From Thiohalobacter sp. IOR34 (lineage in GTDB: Bacteria; Pseudomonadota; Gammaproteobacteria; Thiohalobacterales; Thiohalobacteraceae), in assembly GCF_030406045.1 (NCBI RefSeq), contig NZ_CP128988.1:2505001-2569000 (forward strand): DNA of 64,000 nt, given 5' to 3'. Both the position numbers and the translations under genes were made by a program. The notes beneath the pieces were generated by a model. The model worked only from the letters and a program-made list of their open reading frames with translations. It did not search any database and was not told the origin of the DNA. Below, piece after piece: positions 17,669 through 26,669 of this stretch. Within the stretch, counting starts at the first letter, position 1, and each line of letters begins with the position of its first letter.

Positions 17669-18652
17669 AGGCATGCCGCGTACCCTGCCCCTGCTGCTCG
17701 GCCTGGCCATGCTCGGCCTGGCCAGCCTGGCGCTGGCACTGATGGCCGGCAGCATCCCGCTCAGGACCAGCCAGGTCTGGGCGGCCCTGCTCGGCGACGG
17801 CGCCGGCGAGGCCGGCCGCATTGTCCTCGAGCTGCGCCTGCCGCGGGCCCTGACCGCCTTCGCGGTCGGCGGCCTGCTGGCCCTGGCCGGCAGCCTGCTG
17901 CAGGTGCTGCTGCGCAACCCGCTGGCCGATCCCTATGTGCTCGGCACCTCGGGCGGGGCGGCGGTCGGCGCGCTCGGCGCCCTGCTGCTGGGGCTCGGCA
18001 GCCTCGGCCTCGGCGCCGGCGCCTTCCTCGGCGCCCTGGCCTCCACCCTGCTGGTGTTCGGCCTGGCGCGCGGCCTCTACGACTGGTCCTCGACCCGGCT
18101 GCTGCTGACCGGCATCGTGGTCGCGGCCGGCTGGGGGGCGCTGATCGCCTTCCTCCTCACCATCAGCCCGGAGCGCTACCTGCGCGGCATGCTGTTCTGG
18201 CTGATGGGCGACATCGGCGACCCCAGCCTGCCGCTGGCCGGCCTCTGGGCCCTGCCCCTGACCCTGACCGCGGCCTGGCTGCTGGCCCGGCCACTCGACC
18301 TGCTGGCCCGTGGCGAGCTGACCGCCGCCAGCCTCGGCGTGGCCGTCAGCGGCGTGCGCCTGGCCGTCTACGCCCTGACCGCGCTGGCCACCGCGGTCAG
18401 CGTCAGCTACGCCGGCAGCGTCGGCTTCGTGGGCCTGATCGTGCCGCACATGCTGCGCCTGGCCGGGGCGCGCAGTCATCGCAGCCTGCTGCCCGGGGCT
18501 GCCCTGGCCGGCGGCAGCCTGCTGGTTCTGGCCGACACCGCGGCACGCAGCCTGTTCGCCCCGCTGCAGCTCCCGGTCGGCATCCTCACCGCGCTGATCG
18601 GCGTACCGGCCTTCCTGTTCCTGCTGCTGCGCCAGGCGCCACGGGAGGTCAC

Positions 18653-18656
<4 letters not shown>
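17661..18656 (+). CDS. btuC: ABC transporter permease of FecCD/BtuC family (probable corrinoid import)
   Basis: Inner-membrane permease of 331 aa with about ten hydrophobic helices. The conserved [20 protein letters not shown] and [15 protein letters not shown] segments define the family. The GTG at 17661 overlaps the HAD gene; an ATG at 17673 is the alternative start. BtuC, FecCD and haem permeases are hard to separate by sequence alone. The B12 assignment rests on the nearby btuF and btuB genes. It overlaps btuD by 4 bases (ATGA). Confidence 0.8.
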
Positions 18657-19417
<761 letters not shown>

Positions 19418-19734
19418 CCCGGATATTGCACCAAGGATTCGATTCTCAGGGCGGAGCCGGCAAAGCAGGTTGGTCGATCGCCCGCAGAAGCATAGCTGTA
19501 GCTATGGTTCAAGGGCGATCGGCCAGGATGCGCAGCCAGATGCGTCCTGACAAAATCGCCGGGAGCGATTTTGAACAGCCGCAAGGCTGGCCCGTAGGGC
19601 GGAGGGCAGGATGCCCGGAGTCAATCGAATAGGCGCAAACCTTCACCCGCCCAGCCGGGCCTGTCATTGCCTAGCAGCCCCTGGATCATGGCTCGAACCT
19701 CTCTCGTGCGGGCCGCCTTGGTGCAATATCCGGG
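19418..19734 (+). mobile_element. MITE-A copy 4 (enlarged variant)
   Basis: Termini CCCGGATATTGCACCAAGG and the inverted complement enclose 317 bases. The extra length lies in the middle (about 19550-19625), where a GC-rich segment replaces part of the usual interior. Flanks are TTAG on the left and TTTG on the right, so the duplication is imperfect. The right end stops 4 bases before the stop codon of the convergent tetR gene, so the element fills the whole gap between the two genes. Confidence 0.8.
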
Positions 19735-19738
19735 TTTG

Positions 19739-20353
19739 TCAGGTCCCTCGATCCTCCACCCCGAGCGCGGCGAGGAACAGGTCGATGAGGCTGTCGACCA
19801 GGGTCGGCAGCGGCATGTCGGCGAGGCGCCCCGGGGCATGCAGGCAGGTACTGTATAGCGCCTCGCGGACCATGCCCTGGAACATCAGCGCCGCCACCCG
19901 TCCGTTGGCCCCCGCCAGTCGCCCCTCGCGCTTCATTTCGGCCACGGAGAACTCGATGAAGTCGGCAAAGGGTCGCCAGCGGTTCTCGAAGAAGGCCCGC
20001 ACCGCGTCACTGCCCTCCAGGACGCTGTGCAGCTCCATGCGCAGATAGTCCGGATCGGCGGCAACGCTTTCCACGTACAGCCGGGTCATGCGCCGCAACA
20101 CGCTGCCGAAATCGTCAGGGCCGGCGACGATGGTTTCGACATAGCTCTCGCGCCGGCAGGCGATCTCGTTCAGCACCGCCTCGTACAGGGCCTGCTTGGA
20201 GGGAAAGTGGCGATAGAGCACCGCCGGACTGACCGCGACCCGGGCTGCGATCTCGTCCACCGACACCCCGTGATAGCCGCGATCGGCGAACAGCACCTTG
20301 GCCACGGCCAGGATGGCGGCACGGCGCTCCGCCGCCTTCATCCGCTGCACCAT
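19739..20353 (-). CDS. TetR/AcrR family transcriptional regulator
   Basis: 204-aa dimeric repressor. A helix-turn-helix DNA-binding domain occupies about residues 8-55 (ILAVAKVLFADRGYHGVSVD then VAVSPAVLYRHFPSKQALY), followed by a helical ligand domain. A strong GAGGGGAGA ribosome site precedes the ATG. It is last in a three-gene minus-strand operon, tusA, nitroreductase, tetR. A 20-base palindrome upstream of tusA is the likely operator, which would make the operon autoregulated. The inducer is unknown. Confidence 0.88.
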   Translation of the reverse strand: MVQRMKAAERRAAILAVAKVLFADRGYHGVSVDEIAARVAVSPAVLYRHFPSKQALYEAVLNEIACRRESYVETIVAGPDDFGSVLRRMTRLYVESVAADPDYLRMELHSVLEGSDAVRAFFENRWRPFADFIEFSVAEMKREGRLAGANGRVAALMFQGMVREALYSTCLHAPGRLADMPLPTLVDSLIDLFLAALGVEDRGT

Positions 20354-20364
20354 GATCTCTCCCC

Positions 20365-21255
20365 TCAGCCGAAGCGGTCCTGAATCACCACTTCGGCAAG
20401 TGGCAGCTGGCCAGGCCGCGGCCAGGGCTCGGCGGTACGTCGGCCGATGGCCAACGCCAGGGCGATGACGTGATCCTCCGGCAGGGCGATCAGCTCGGCC
20501 ACCCGCTGGAAGTCAAAGCCGTCCATCGGGCAGCTGTCGTAGCCCATGTCCCGCGCCGCCAGCATCAGCGTCTGCGCGGCGATGCCGCAGGAACGCAGCG
20601 CCTCGTCACGCTGCACCTGGGGCTTGTCGCGGTAATAGGCGTCCAGCGCCGGCAGCACGAAATCGCGTACCTCGGCAGGGGCATTGGCCCAGTAGCGCTC
20701 CGGACGCTTCTGCCAGGCCTGCAGGTCGGCGCAGAGCACCAGGAACAGCGAGGCATCGGTGACCTGCGGCTGGTCCCAGGCGGCGACGCGGATCTGGCGC
20801 CGCAATTCGGGGTCGCTCACCCGGACGAAACGCCAGTGCTGGATGTTGAAGGCAGTGGGCGAGAGCAGCGCCAGTGACAGCAGGGCCTCGACCTCCGCCT
20901 CGCTCATCTGGTGCTCGGGGTCGAACTGCTTGATCGCCCGGCGGCAGCTATTAACCCGGCAACCAAATATGCCGTGTTCAGCCGCCGTGTGCCTGCCTGC
21001 GGCAAGGCATCGAAACGCCGCCGTAGCATGCCTACGGCAAGGTTCGATAACGCCGTCCGCAGGCAGGCACACGACGGCCGAACCCATTGAATCATATAAT
21101 GATCGGGGCTTCAGGCCTGCCCCGGTCCGGCGTTCCGGCCCTTGACAAGGAGACCGACCCTTGCCGGCGGGCCGCGCCTTGTCCCGGAACAGGCCTGAAG
21201 CACTGAACACGGCATATTTGGCTGCCGGGTTAATAATGGCATCACGTGTTTCCAT
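20365..21255 (-). CDS. Nitroreductase family protein carrying an in-frame MITE insertion
   Basis: FMN-dependent NAD(P)H oxidoreductase fold. The typical start METRDAI is separated from the typical RRAIKQFDPEH by about 93-95 codons that come entirely from a MITE-C element (20951-21233), so the reading frame is 296 codons instead of about 200. The C-terminal part (residues about 105-296) is a normal nitroreductase. The element has no stop in this frame. Either a chimaeric protein is made, or translation restarts at an internal codon such as the Met of MSEAEVEAL, losing the FMN phosphate-binding RR motif. It is unlike BluB (no RRDMRHF motif). Encoded 11 bases upstream of tetR. Confidence 0.75.
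   Translation of the reverse strand: METRDAIINPAAKYAVFSASGLFRDKARPAGKGRSPCQGPERRTGAGLKPRSLYDSMGSAVVCLPADGVIEPCRRHATAAFRCLAAGRHTAAEHGIFGCRVNSCRRAIKQFDPEHQMSEAEVEALLSLALLSPTAFNIQHWRFVRVSDPELRRQIRVAAWDQPQVTDASLFLVLCADLQAWQKRPERYWANAPAEVRDFVLPALDAYYRDKPQVQRDEALRSCGIAAQTLMLAARDMGYDSCPMDGFDFQRVAELIALPEDHVIALALAIGRRTAEPWPRPGQLPLAEVVIQDRFG
20951..21233 (-). mobile_element. MITE-C inside the nitroreductase gene
   Basis: The termini TTAACCCGGCAACCAAATAT... and its inverted complement match over about 30 bases with two mismatches and bound 283 bases. Flanking TA on each side, or alternatively TTAA as a target (element 20955-21229), can be read as the duplication. Both possibilities add a multiple of three bases (285 or 279). 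The interior contains a long imperfect hairpin around the GCCTGCCTGCGG/CCGCAGGCAGGC arms and no transposase. A degenerate single end occurs at 9403-9428. Confidence 0.85.
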
Positions 21256-21310
21256 GGCATCCCCCTGATGGGGCCACCCGCGGCAGCGCTGCGCGCGGGT
21301 GGCCTGTCTC

Positions 21311-21541
21311 TCATCCCTTGCGAATCAGGAATTCGTACTCGCCGCCAGCATCGTTGGAGACGATCAGCTCGTTGCCCGTCTGCTTGCAGAAAGCCTCGAA
21401 ATCCTTCACCGAGCCGGGATCGGTGGCGACGATTCGCAGCACCTGGCCGCTGCTCAGGGCGTTGATGCTCTTCTTGGCACGCAGGATCGGCAGCGGACAG
21501 TTCAGCCCGCGGGCGTCCAGTTCCTGGTCGAATGCACTCAT
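21311..21541 (-). CDS. tusA: TusA-family sulfur carrier protein
   Basis: 76-aa protein with the family CPxP motif (C15 in GLNCPLPILRAK). TusA proteins carry persulfide sulfur for tRNA thiolation, or in sulfur oxidisers shuttle sulfane sulfur in the cytoplasm. The ATG at 21541 has GAGGAG 7 bases upstream. It is first in the tusA, nitroreductase, tetR operon and lies just downstream of a palindromic operator. Co-regulation with a TetR regulator suggests a stress or sulfur-species response rather than constitutive tRNA modification. Confidence 0.85.
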   Translation of the reverse strand: MSAFDQELDARGLNCPLPILRAKKSINALSSGQVLRIVATDPGSVKDFEAFCKQTGNELIVSNDAGGEYEFLIRKG

Positions 21542-21622
21542 GGTCGTTCTCCTCGTCGTTCCCCTGTTCCGCCCCGCTCCGGCATGGCGCATGACCGCCG
21601 GGCCGGGCACCTCGCCCACAAT

Positions 21623-21642
21623 GTTAGTGAACGTTTACTTAC
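21623..21642 (-). promoter_or_regulatory. Palindromic operator upstream of tusA
   Basis: GTTAGTGAACGTTTACTTAC is a near-perfect inverted repeat centred on ACGT (16 of 20 positions symmetric). It lies 82 bases before the tusA start, in otherwise A+T-richer DNA. Size and symmetry fit a TetR-family site; the TetR gene at the end of the same operon is the likely binder. Confidence 0.65.
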
Positions 21643-21732
21643 AATAGCCGGGGAAACGCGCTTGTCAAGTAATGGCCGCCAAATCAGCAAACGATCCAAT
21701 GGCCACGGAATCCACGGAAAACATCGTAGGAG

Positions 21733-21841
21733 CGGCCTCCTGGCCGCGATGGGGGTTCCGCCGGGTCGCGGCGTGGACGCCGCTCCTACAAGGGCATGGC
21801 GGAACTCCTTGTAGGAGCGGCCTTCTGGCCGCGATCGGGGT
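21733..21841. repeat. REP palindromes, three copies
   Basis: Three REP-type sequences occur: GTAGGAGCGGCCTCCTGGCC, then the inverse form with GGCGTGGACGCC arms, then GTAGGAGCGGCCTTCTGGCC. They lie in the gap between the tusA operator and the hypothetical gene on the same strand. The rest of 21643-22013 shows no gene. Confidence 0.85.
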
Positions 21842-22013
21842 GGACATAACCCGCCGGGTATCGGCCACGGTACAACCCGCGGACAGGGCGCCAGGTCGGG
21901 GTTGCGCTTCGCGCAATGTCCCGGTCAACGTCCGGGGGTGCCGTGTTTTCCGTGGCCATCGGTCCTCTGGCGGATTTCATGGCCCTCAAGCGGGAGAGGC
22001 AGAGACAGGCGAT

Positions 22014-22466
22014 TCAGCCGCCCAGCAGCCGCTGCCACCAGCGGCGGCGGTTGCCCGGCAGCGGCGTATCGGCCTGCAGGTCGGCCGGCTTCATCTTCGA
22101 CAGCACCCAGCCGGGCAGGGGCGGGTTGTCGGAGAATCCACAGGAGACCCCCAGGTTGTTGGGGTCGAAGATCTTGATGAAGGTCGGTGTCTCGAAGGCG
22201 TCGGTGTAGACGATGCCGCAGTAGTCCTCCTCGTGCTCGCGGCGCAGCAGGGCGTCGATCTCCTCGATGAAGCGCAGCAGGCGCTCGGCATCGGCCGGCC
22301 TCTCCGGCGGCGGCTCGCCCACCGCATAGATGTACCAACCCTCGGCATCGCTGCGCAGGCTGTCCCAGAGGGCGTCGAGCTGGGGCCAGCGCAGCACGCC
22401 GTAGAAGCTGCCGCGGAAGGCGCTGAGATAGGGGTCCCCCCCGCTGCCGTCTGTCGCCCTGTTCAT
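22014..22466 (-). CDS. Conserved-looking hypothetical protein
   Basis: 150 aa, soluble, no signal peptide. The N-terminus reads FRGSFYGVLRWPQLDALWDSL, the middle has GWYIYAVGEPPP and an acidic helix, and the end is basic with tryptophans (RRRWWQRLLGG). I do not recognise a family. Codon use is like its neighbours. It lies between the tusA operon and the B12 riboswitch and has no obvious partner. The ATG at 22466 follows directly on a normal intergenic region. Confidence 0.6.
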   Translation of the reverse strand: MNRATDGSGGDPYLSAFRGSFYGVLRWPQLDALWDSLRSDAEGWYIYAVGEPPPERPADAERLLRFIEEIDALLRREHEEDYCGIVYTDAFETPTFIKIFDPNNLGVSCGFSDNPPLPGWVLSKMKPADLQADTPLPGNRRRWWQRLLGG

Positions 22467-22606
22467 GCCGGATTCCTCCGTGATCGAAGCGCCGGATACG
22501 TTACCGGATCACCCGCGGCATTGCCATACTCTGCGGTATGTTGCTCCCTCGGGGACGGCGCGTTGACAGCCTGCCCCGCTGTCCCTACCCTGTGCCACCC
22601 CTGCGA

Positions 22607-22815
22607 CAGGTTTTCCGCGGATTGGCATCCGTGGAATGAAACGGGAAGTCCGGTGCGGTCTCCGGCATTCATTGCCAGAAGACCCAGTCCGGCGCTGCCC
22701 CCGCAACGGTAGGCGAGTCGAGGTGAATCATCAGGCCACTGCGCTCAGGCGTGGGAAGGCGATTCACCGGAGGACGCAGAGATCCTCGCTCGCGAGCCCG
22801 GAGACCGGCCTGACG
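22607..22815 (+). promoter_or_regulatory. Cobalamin (adenosylcobalamin) riboswitch
   Basis: All core blocks are present in order: GGAATGAAACGGGAAGTCCGG, GCTGCCCCCGCAACGGTA, GCCACTG at 22735-22741, GGGAAGGCG, and the B12 box AGCCCGGAGACCGGCCTG ending near 22812. It precedes btuB by about 160 bases. No T-run terminator is evident downstream, so control of translation is more likely. When cobalamin is plentiful, expression of btuB and the coupled genes should fall. Confidence 0.93.
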
Positions 22816-22976
22816 CACCGGCCCTGCCTTCCCCTGAAGGCAGCGCCGACTTGGTCCGAGTCGCGGAGGGCGACACCGGGACAGCGTCTGCTCCTGTCCG
22901 CTTCACGTTCGATGTCCTCCCGGCACGGTGATGTACCTGTCTTTGCGCGGGTGTGCGCAAGAGGAGAGACCCCATC

Positions 22977-24812
22977 ATGTCCGGAAACCGTTTCACCCCC
23001 CTGATCACCGCCCTGGCCTCGGTCATGGCAGCCCCCCTGCAGGCCGCCGAGCCGGCCGACCCCATCATCGTCACCGCGACCCGCACGGCGCAGACCGTGG
23101 ATGCCAGCCTGGCATCGGTCACCGTCATCGGGCGTGCCGACATCGAACGCCTCCAGGCGCAGTCGGTGGAGGAACTGCTGGCGGGTGTCGCTGGCATCGA
23201 TATCGCCAACAACGGCGGCCGTGGCAAGAACACCTCGCTGTTCCTGCGCGGCACCGAGTCCGACCACGTGCTGGTACTGATCGACGGCTTGCGGGTCGGC
23301 TCCGCCACCACCGGCCAGGCCGCCTTCCAGGACTTCCCGGTCGATCAGATCGAGCGCATCGAGATCGTGCGCGGCCCGCGCTCCGCGCTCTACGGCTCGG
23401 AGGCGATCGGTGGCGTGATCCAGATCTTCACTCGCAAGGGTGACGCCACCCGGCGCCCCGAGCTCGGCCTTTCCGCCGGCAGTCACCAGACCTACAAGCT
23501 GGGCGCCGCAATCAGCGGCGGCGACCAGGACCGCTGGTACAGCCTCAGCCTGTCCGGCGAGGACACCGAAGGTTTCAATGCCTGCACCGGCAGTTCCACC
23601 GCCTTCGCCGGCTGCTACACCGAGGAGCCGGACGACGATGGCTACCGCAACCTGTCCCTCAACCTGCGCGGCGGCCTGCGCTTCGGCAAGGGGGCCAGCC
23701 TCGACCTGCATCTGCTGCGCGTCAACAGCGATGTCGAATTCGACGGCAGCTTCCAGAACGAAGCCGAGGGTGTGCAGCAGGTGCTGGGCGCCGGTCTCGA
23801 ACTGCCACTCGGCGAGATCGGCAGCCTGCGCCTCAAGGCCGGCCAGAGTCGCGACGAGTCCGACAACTTCAAGGACGGCAGTTACGCCTCGACCTTCGAC
23901 ACCCGCCGCAACAGCCTGTCGCTGCAGGCCGACTTCGGCATCGGCGACAGCGGCCTGCTGAGCCTGGGGGCGGACTACTACGACGACAAGGTGACCAGCA
24001 GCGCCAGCTATGCGGTCGACTCGCGGGACAACAAGGGCCTGTTCCTGCAGTACCAGGGCCGCCTCGGCAATCACGACCTGCAGGTCGCCCTGCGCCGCGA
24101 CGACGACCAGCAGTTCGGCAACCACACCACCGGCAGCATCGCGGTCGGCCATGACTTCGCGGACAGCTTGCGCCTCACCGCCAGCTATGGCACCGCCTTC
24201 AAGGCCCCGACCTTCAACGAGCTCTACTATCCCGGCTACGGCAACGCCAACCTCAGGCCCGAGGAATCGCGCAGCATCGAACTCGGCCTGTCCGGCCGCA
24301 GCGAGCGCCTGCGCTGGTCGGCCAGCCTCTACCAGACCCGGATCGACGATCTGATCGCCTATGACAGCAGCCTGCTCGCGCCCAACAACATCAGCGAGGC
24401 GCGGATCCGCGGTCTGGAGGTCGATATCGACGGCCAGTGGTTCGGCTGGCAGACGCGCACTTCGCTGACCCTGGCCGACCCGGAGCACCGCGGCAACGAC
24501 AGCAACCGCGGCAACCAGCTGCCGAGGCGCGCCAAGCGTTCCCTGCGGCTGGACCTCGACCGCGACTTCGGCCGGCTCAGAGCAGGGGCCACCCTGCGCG
24601 CCGTGGGCAAGCGCTACGACAACCTGGCCAACAGCCGCGAGCTGGGCGGCTACGCCACCCTCGACCTGCGCCTGCGCTACGGCCTGGCGCGCGACTGGAC
24701 CCTGGGCGCCCGGCTCGGCAACCTCTTCGACCGGGACTACCAGCTGGCCAGCTACTACCCGCAGGACGGCCGCAACCTGCTGCTCACCCTGGCCTACCGT
24801 CCGCAGCGCTGA
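22977..24812 (+). CDS. btuB: TonB-dependent vitamin B12 receptor BtuB
   Basis: Outer-membrane 22-strand receptor for cobalamin, 611 aa. Signal peptide about 1-23, TonB box around DPIIVTATR, plug domain with LIDGLRVGSATTG and IEIVRGPRSALYGSEAIGGVIQI, then barrel ending in a TonB-receptor style C-terminus (NLLLTLAYRPQR). The ATG at 22977 with GAGGAGAG 7 bases upstream is clear. The upstream B12 riboswitch fixes the substrate better than sequence similarity would. It overlaps tonB by one base. Confidence 0.93.
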   Translation: MSGNRFTPLITALASVMAAPLQAAEPADPIIVTATRTAQTVDASLASVTVIGRADIERLQAQSVEELLAGVAGIDIANNGGRGKNTSLFLRGTESDHVLVLIDGLRVGSATTGQAAFQDFPVDQIERIEIVRGPRSALYGSEAIGGVIQIFTRKGDATRRPELGLSAGSHQTYKLGAAISGGDQDRWYSLSLSGEDTEGFNACTGSSTAFAGCYTEEPDDDGYRNLSLNLRGGLRFGKGASLDLHLLRVNSDVEFDGSFQNEAEGVQQVLGAGLELPLGEIGSLRLKAGQSRDESDNFKDGSYASTFDTRRNSLSLQADFGIGDSGLLSLGADYYDDKVTSSASYAVDSRDNKGLFLQYQGRLGNHDLQVALRRDDDQQFGNHTTGSIAVGHDFADSLRLTASYGTAFKAPTFNELYYPGYGNANLRPEESRSIELGLSGRSERLRWSASLYQTRIDDLIAYDSSLLAPNNISEARIRGLEVDIDGQWFGWQTRTSLTLADPEHRGNDSNRGNQLPRRAKRSLRLDLDRDFGRLRAGATLRAVGKRYDNLANSRELGGYATLDLRLRYGLARDWTLGARLGNLFDRDYQLASYYPQDGRNLLLTLAYRPQR

Positions 24813-25501
24813 TGCACCCGGCGGCCCGGCGACGGCACCCTGCACCCGGCCCGCTGGGCTGGATGCTGGTGCTGTCGCTGGGCATCCACGGCCTGCTGCT
24901 CGCGCACTGGCCACCGCCGGCGCCCACGCTCGCCCCCCAGGCCCCGGTGCTGAACCTGCAGCTCGCCGGTTCAAGCCGCCGCCCGGCGGAGGCGGTCGGG
25001 GTCCAGGCGGACAGCGCCCCGGTGCCCCCGGCGGCCAGCCCCGGCCGCGAACCGCCCCGGCGGACGGCAACCCGGCCGCCCCTGGTCCGGCCCCCTCTCC
25101 AGCCACGGCAGCAGAAGCCACCGGCGCCCCCTGCGGCAACGGCACGGCCACCCGCCCCGGCACCCCGGATCCGCCCAGCCACGACCGCTGCGCCCCGGCC
25201 CGCAGCACCCTCCAGTGCCCGGCTGCTGGCCGAGGTACGGCTGGCACTGGCCCGCCATTTCCGCTATCCGCCGCTGGCCCGCCGCCGCGGCTGGGAGGGG
25301 GAGGTACGGCTCGGCTTCACCCTGAACCCCGACGGCCGCATCGAAGACGTGCGCGTCACCCGCAGTTCCGGCTATCGGCTGCTGGACCGTTCGGCCCGCG
25401 AGGCCCTGTCCCGGGTCGGCCGGGTTTCGCTTGCCGCCTGGCGGCTGGGCGCAGCGCGTGAACTGGAACTGCCGGTGCAGTATCGTCTCACCGGCAGCTG
25501 A
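24812..25501 (+). CDS. tonB: Energy transducer TonB
   Basis: 229-aa periplasm-spanning protein that transmits proton-motive force from ExbB/ExbD to outer-membrane receptors. One membrane anchor (about residues 13-33), a long Pro/Ala/Arg-rich spacer (about 40-145), and a C-terminal TonB fold with YPPLARRRGWEGEVRLGF. The start ATG overlaps the btuB stop (TGATG), so it is coupled to btuB and probably dedicated to this receptor. exbBD are not in the window. Confidence 0.88.
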   Translation: MHPAARRRHPAPGPLGWMLVLSLGIHGLLLAHWPPPAPTLAPQAPVLNLQLAGSSRRPAEAVGVQADSAPVPPAASPGREPPRRTATRPPLVRPPLQPRQQKPPAPPAATARPPAPAPRIRPATTAAPRPAAPSSARLLAEVRLALARHFRYPPLARRRGWEGEVRLGFTLNPDGRIEDVRVTRSSGYRLLDRSAREALSRVGRVSLAAWRLGAARELELPVQYRLTGS

Positions 25502-25580
25502 GAACGGAGCGGAAAAACGGCCGCGCCCCCAGCCGCTCGCGGACACACTACCCCTGCAGCACAGCGACGAGGAACACACC

Positions 25581-26132
25581 ATGGGTCACCGACTCTCCAA
25601 GATCTACACCCGGACCGGCGACAGCGGCAGCACCGGGCTCGGCGACGGCTCGCGGGTCGACAAGGACGATGCCCGCATCGAGGCCTTCGGCAGCGTGGAC
25701 GAATTGAACAGCGTGGTCGGCCTGCTGCTGACGGAGGATCTGCCGCCCGAGGTGCACGAAAGGCTGACGGAGATCCAGCACGACCTGTTCGACATCGGCA
25801 GTGAACTCTGCATGCCCGGCCGACAGGTGCTGGACGCGGCCCGTATCGAAGGCCTGGAGGCCTGGCTGGACGCGATGAACGCCGGCCTCGGTTACCTCAA
25901 GGAATTCATCCTCCCCGGCGGCAGCCGTGCGGCGGCACTGGCGCACCTGGCGCGCACCGTCTGCCGTCGTGCCGAGCGGCGGGTGGTGAGCCTGAACCGC
26001 AAGGAACCGGTCAACGCCGCCAGCCTGCGCTACCTCAACCGCCTCTCCGATCTGCTGTTCGTGCTCGCCCGCCACCTGAACCGGGCCGCCGGGGTGCCGG
26101 ACGTGCTCTGGCAGCGCGGCCGCGACGCGTGA
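25581..26132 (+). CDS. pduO: Cob(I)yrinic acid a,c-diamide adenosyltransferase, PduO type
   Basis: Transfers the adenosyl group of ATP to cob(I)alamin or cobinamide, making the coenzyme form. The N-terminal TRTGDSGSTGLGDG segment (about 10-23) binds ATP, and RTVCRRAERRVV plus NRLSDLLFVLAR are the other family blocks. 183 aa. A GAGGA site lies 7 bases before the ATG. It is the third gene behind the B12 riboswitch, and its stop overlaps the bluB start by 4 bases. Confidence 0.93.
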   Translation: MGHRLSKIYTRTGDSGSTGLGDGSRVDKDDARIEAFGSVDELNSVVGLLLTEDLPPEVHERLTEIQHDLFDIGSELCMPGRQVLDAARIEGLEAWLDAMNAGLGYLKEFILPGGSRAAALAHLARTVCRRAERRVVSLNRKEPVNAASLRYLNRLSDLLFVLARHLNRAAGVPDVLWQRGRDA

Positions 26133-26660
26133 GTCAGGCCCACCCGCCAGAGGTCATCGAGACGGTCTACCGGGTGATCCGCGAGCGGCGCGACATGCGC
26201 CACTTCCGTACCGACCCCATCGAGCCCGGGCTGTTGCAGCGCCTGCTGCAGGCGGCACACCAGGCGCCCAGCCCGGATATTGCACCAAGGCGGCCGGCAT
26301 GAATGGGGTTCGAAGGACGCCATGGCCATGAAAAGCCCTCCGGGCGGGTTACAGTTTGCGCCTATTCGATGTCAGGCCGACTCTGGCTGCGCATCCTGGG
26401 TAATCCTCCTCAAGCCATAGCGACGGCTATGGTTTTTCGGACGATTACCCAACCTGCTTTGCCAGCCGGGGATCGCGGCCTGGAGGCCGCTCCTACGTGG
26501 CATGGCGGCACCATGGTAGGAGCGGCCTCCAGGCCGCGATTGGCGTTAACCGGTCGCCATCCTCTGCATCGGCCATGTCGGGGCCTTCTACTGAAGGTCC
26601 CGACCGCTCGAGTCCCTGCTCTACGAGGACAGCTGGGGGCGGCCCATGGAAGCGGACTGA
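26129..26660 (+). pseudogene. bluB: bluB (5,6-dimethylbenzimidazole synthase), disrupted
   Basis: The intact family makes the lower ligand DMB from FMNH2. Here a GTG start overlapping pduO opens a BluB-like N-terminus (VIRERRDMRHFRTDP, then LLQAAHQAPS). At codon 48 the frame runs into MITE-A copy 5 and stops at 26300-26302 after 57 residues. A REP-bearing MITE-B fragment follows. From 26553 a BluB-like C-terminus resumes (VAILCIGHVGAFY, in-frame TGA at 26592, then LESLLYEDSWGRPMEAD) and ends at 26660. The central catalytic core of roughly 130 codons is missing, so the gene cannot work. Confidence 0.85.
26272..26547 (-). mobile_element. MITE-A copy 5 (truncated) joined to a MITE-B fragment
   Basis: The left end CCCGGATATTGCACCAAGG begins at 26272. 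The interior matches copy 3 as far as CCTGCTTTGCCAG near 26465, where the element is cut off. The next bases (26466-26547) are the central REP pair of MITE-B. The join lies inside bluB, so insertion plus later rearrangement removed the bluB core. Confidence 0.8.
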
Positions 26661-26669
26661 ACGTCCCCT

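Noticed and set aside
20365-20940. The nitroreductase as a substitute BluB
   Set aside because: It has RRAIKQFDPEH rather than the RRDMRHF-type motif seen in the bluB remnant and resembles general nitroreductases.
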